From the NCBI GenBank assembly GCA_023401045.1, contig JAEXEM010000389.1:1-22683 (forward strand): a stretch of 22,683 nucleotides of DNA, read 5' to 3'. This stretch comes from Actinomycetes bacterium. Its GTDB lineage: Bacteria; Actinomycetota; Actinomycetes; Actinomycetales; Cellulomonadaceae. Below, piece after piece: positions 21,503 through 22,683 of this stretch. The notes below the pieces were generated by a model that was not told the DNA's origin, did no database searches, and worked only from the letters and a program-made list of their open reading frames with translations. A program made the position numbers and the translations under genes. Positions within the stretch are counted from its first letter, which is position 1; each line of letters begins with the position of its first letter.

Positions 21503-22636
21503 TCAGGGCTGCGTCGGTGACGGCTCGTGCACCGCCCTCGCCGCGGCGATCGCCTCGTCGACCTTGGCCTGCAGGCGCGCGGCCGACCGGCGACGCTGCC
21601 ACCGGACGAGGAGCGCACCGCCCACCGCGAGGGCGAGCAGCGCGAGCTGCGCCCACGGCAGCACCCACACGGTGACCTGCGCGGACGCGGTGCGCATCGC
21701 GGCGTCGACGACGTCGTCGCCGACCACCCACGGCCGGACGTCGACGTGCCCGGTGGTGCGCACGAGCGGCCACACCCGCAGCTCGGAGGTGACGACGGTG
21801 GACCCGCCGGGCAGCACCTCGCGCAGCTCGGCGGCCGCGGCCGCGGCGCCGGTGCCGAACGGCCCGGCGAGCGTCGTCTCCGTCCGCGCGCCGAGTCGGA
21901 CGTCGCCGGTGTTCGCGACCGTGTACCGCACGTGCACGGTGCCCGGGGCGAACGGGTTCCACGACGGTTCCCACCGGGTGGTGACGTCCTGCGGGACGAG
22001 CGCCGCCTCGACCTCACCGGTGACCCGCAGGTGCACGCGGGTGCCGACGCGCGCCGCGAGCCGGACGGTCGCGTCGTCCTCGACGAGCTCGGCGACGACG
22101 CCGGCGGGGTGGTCGCCCGGCGTCGCGTCGGCGGGGACGGTGATGGTGAGCGGCAGCGTCACCGCCGCGGCCGCGGGCAGCGTGAGCCGCAGCCGGCCGT
22201 CCTCGGCGCGCTGCGCCCCCTCGGGGGCGCCGATCTCGATCCAGGCGCCGCCGTCCCCGGGGGCCTCGTCGCCGGGGAGGACGTCGAAGTCGCCCGACTC
22301 CGAGAGCGTCCCGTCCCCGGGGTAGACCGCGAACGTCGCGGGCCGGTCGCTGAAGTTCGTCACGGTGACGTGGTCGGTGACGGTGCCGCCGGGCGCCAGC
22401 TCGTGGCGCAGCGAGATCCGCTGGTCGGGGCCCTCGGCGCTCGCCGGCTGGACCGTCCACGTGACCTGGCCGTCGGTCCCGGCCGACGTCGGCGCGGGGG
22501 TGGCGTGCGCCGGCGCGCCCGGCCCGGCGAGCAGGACGAGCGCGGCGATGAGCGGCAGCACCGCGGTACGGGCCGCCCCGGTCCGGCCGGGCACGGCACG
22601 CAGGGCGGTCGGGCGGGTGCGCGAGGTCGTGCGCAT
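21503..22636 (-). CDS. Secreted, membrane-anchored DUF916/WxL-interacting-like protein
   Basis: A 377-residue surface protein. A signal peptide (basic start, LPLIAALVLLAGPGAPAHA at about 27-45, likely cleavage after AHA) is followed by DUF916-like, immunoglobulin-type beta domains: ISLRHELAPGGTVTDHVTVTNFSDRPATFAVYPGD and a later VRYTVANTGDVRLGARTE. A membrane helix at about 325-346 (LPWAQLALLALAVGGALLVRW) and a basic cytoplasmic tail follow. In Firmicutes, related proteins work with WxL-domain cell-wall proteins; actinobacterial relatives often lie next to other secreted proteins, which would be outside this window. ATG at 22636 has GAGGAG about 4 nt upstream. Upstream sequence is cut off by the homopolymer at the window end. 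Confidence 0.8.
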   Translation of the reverse strand: MRTTSRTRPTALRAVPGRTGAARTAVLPLIAALVLLAGPGAPAHATPAPTSAGTDGQVTWTVQPASAEGPDQRISLRHELAPGGTVTDHVTVTNFSDRPATFAVYPGDGTLSESGDFDVLPGDEAPGDGGAWIEIGAPEGAQRAEDGRLRLTLPAAAAVTLPLTITVPADATPGDHPAGVVAELVEDDATVRLAARVGTRVHLRVTGEVEAALVPQDVTTRWEPSWNPFAPGTVHVRYTVANTGDVRLGARTETTLAGPFGTGAAAAAAELREVLPGGSTVVTSELRVWPLVRTTGHVDVRPWVVGDDVVDAAMRTASAQVTVWVLPWAQLALLALAVGGALLVRWQRRRSAARLQAKVDEAIAAARAVHEPSPTQP

Positions 22637-22651
22637 GAGTCTCCTCGGCCC

Positions 22652-22683
22652 GGGGGGGGGGGGGGGGGGGGGGGGGCCCCCCC
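22652..22683. repeat. Homopolymer end: 25 G followed by 7 C
   Basis: A run of 25 G (22652-22676) then 7 C to the last base. It lies at the very end of the sequence, 15 nt before the start of a minus-strand gene. This is most simply an assembly or sequencing artefact, since poly-G is a known output of two-colour sequencing chemistry. Confidence 0.8.

Noticed and set aside
20928..22325. 465-residue plus-strand open frame over radC and the DUF916-like gene
   Set aside because: Ser/Thr/Ala/Arg low-complexity translation antisense to two well-supported genes.

Overview
The window is about 22.7 kb of very GC-rich DNA. Real genes are marked by G or C at almost every third codon position and by frequent GTG starts. 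Several promoters have a TAnnnT -10 box, and some starts appear leaderless. This fits a high-GC actinobacterium; a Cellulomonas-like member of the Micrococcales is my guess, but the sequence does not prove a genus. The last 32 bases are a homopolymer run (25 G, then 7 C) that looks like a contig-end artefact.

Layout. (1) 1-2837 holds housekeeping-like genes: the tail of a plus-strand gene, a metallo-beta-lactamase-fold protein with an N-terminal zinc ribbon (minus), a small membrane-anchored protein (minus), a DUF72/YecE protein (plus) and a small TFIIB-type zinc-finger protein (plus). (2) 2838-13529 is a carbohydrate uptake and catabolism locus, all on the plus strand: a LacI-family regulator, a GntR/FadR-type regulator, a lipoprotein solute-binding protein, two ABC permeases, a mandelate-racemase-type acid-sugar dehydratase, an SDR oxidoreductase, an N-acetylneuraminate-lyase/DHDPS-type aldolase, an L-fucose/L-arabinose-isomerase-type protein and a UPF0303 haem-degrading-domain protein. 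No ABC ATPase is encoded, so a shared ATPase elsewhere is likely. The enzyme set (isomerase, dehydrogenase, dehydratase, pyruvate-type aldolase) points to catabolism of a sugar or sugar acid through a 2-keto-3-deoxy acid; the substrate cannot be read from sequence. Palindromes at both regulator promoters look like operators, and two strong hairpins lie inside the enzyme operon. (3) 13545-13792 is a terminator and a small minus-strand membrane protein. (4) 13960-20577 is a defence locus: hsdR, then an AbiEi antitoxin/AbiEii toxin pair, then hsdM and hsdS. The last four genes overlap or abut, so a type IV toxin-antitoxin pair sits inside a type I restriction-modification locus. (5) 20584-22683 has a shared terminator, a minus-strand RadC/JAB protein and a minus-strand secreted, membrane-anchored DUF916/WxL-interacting-like protein running to the window end.

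The most interesting items are the AbiE-in-hsd arrangement, the sugar-acid locus of unknown substrate with its paired regulators and operator palindromes, a repeated leaderless-start signature (TAnnnT, 7 nt, start codon) at three genes, and mutually exclusive hairpins in the operon gap before the isomerase gene.
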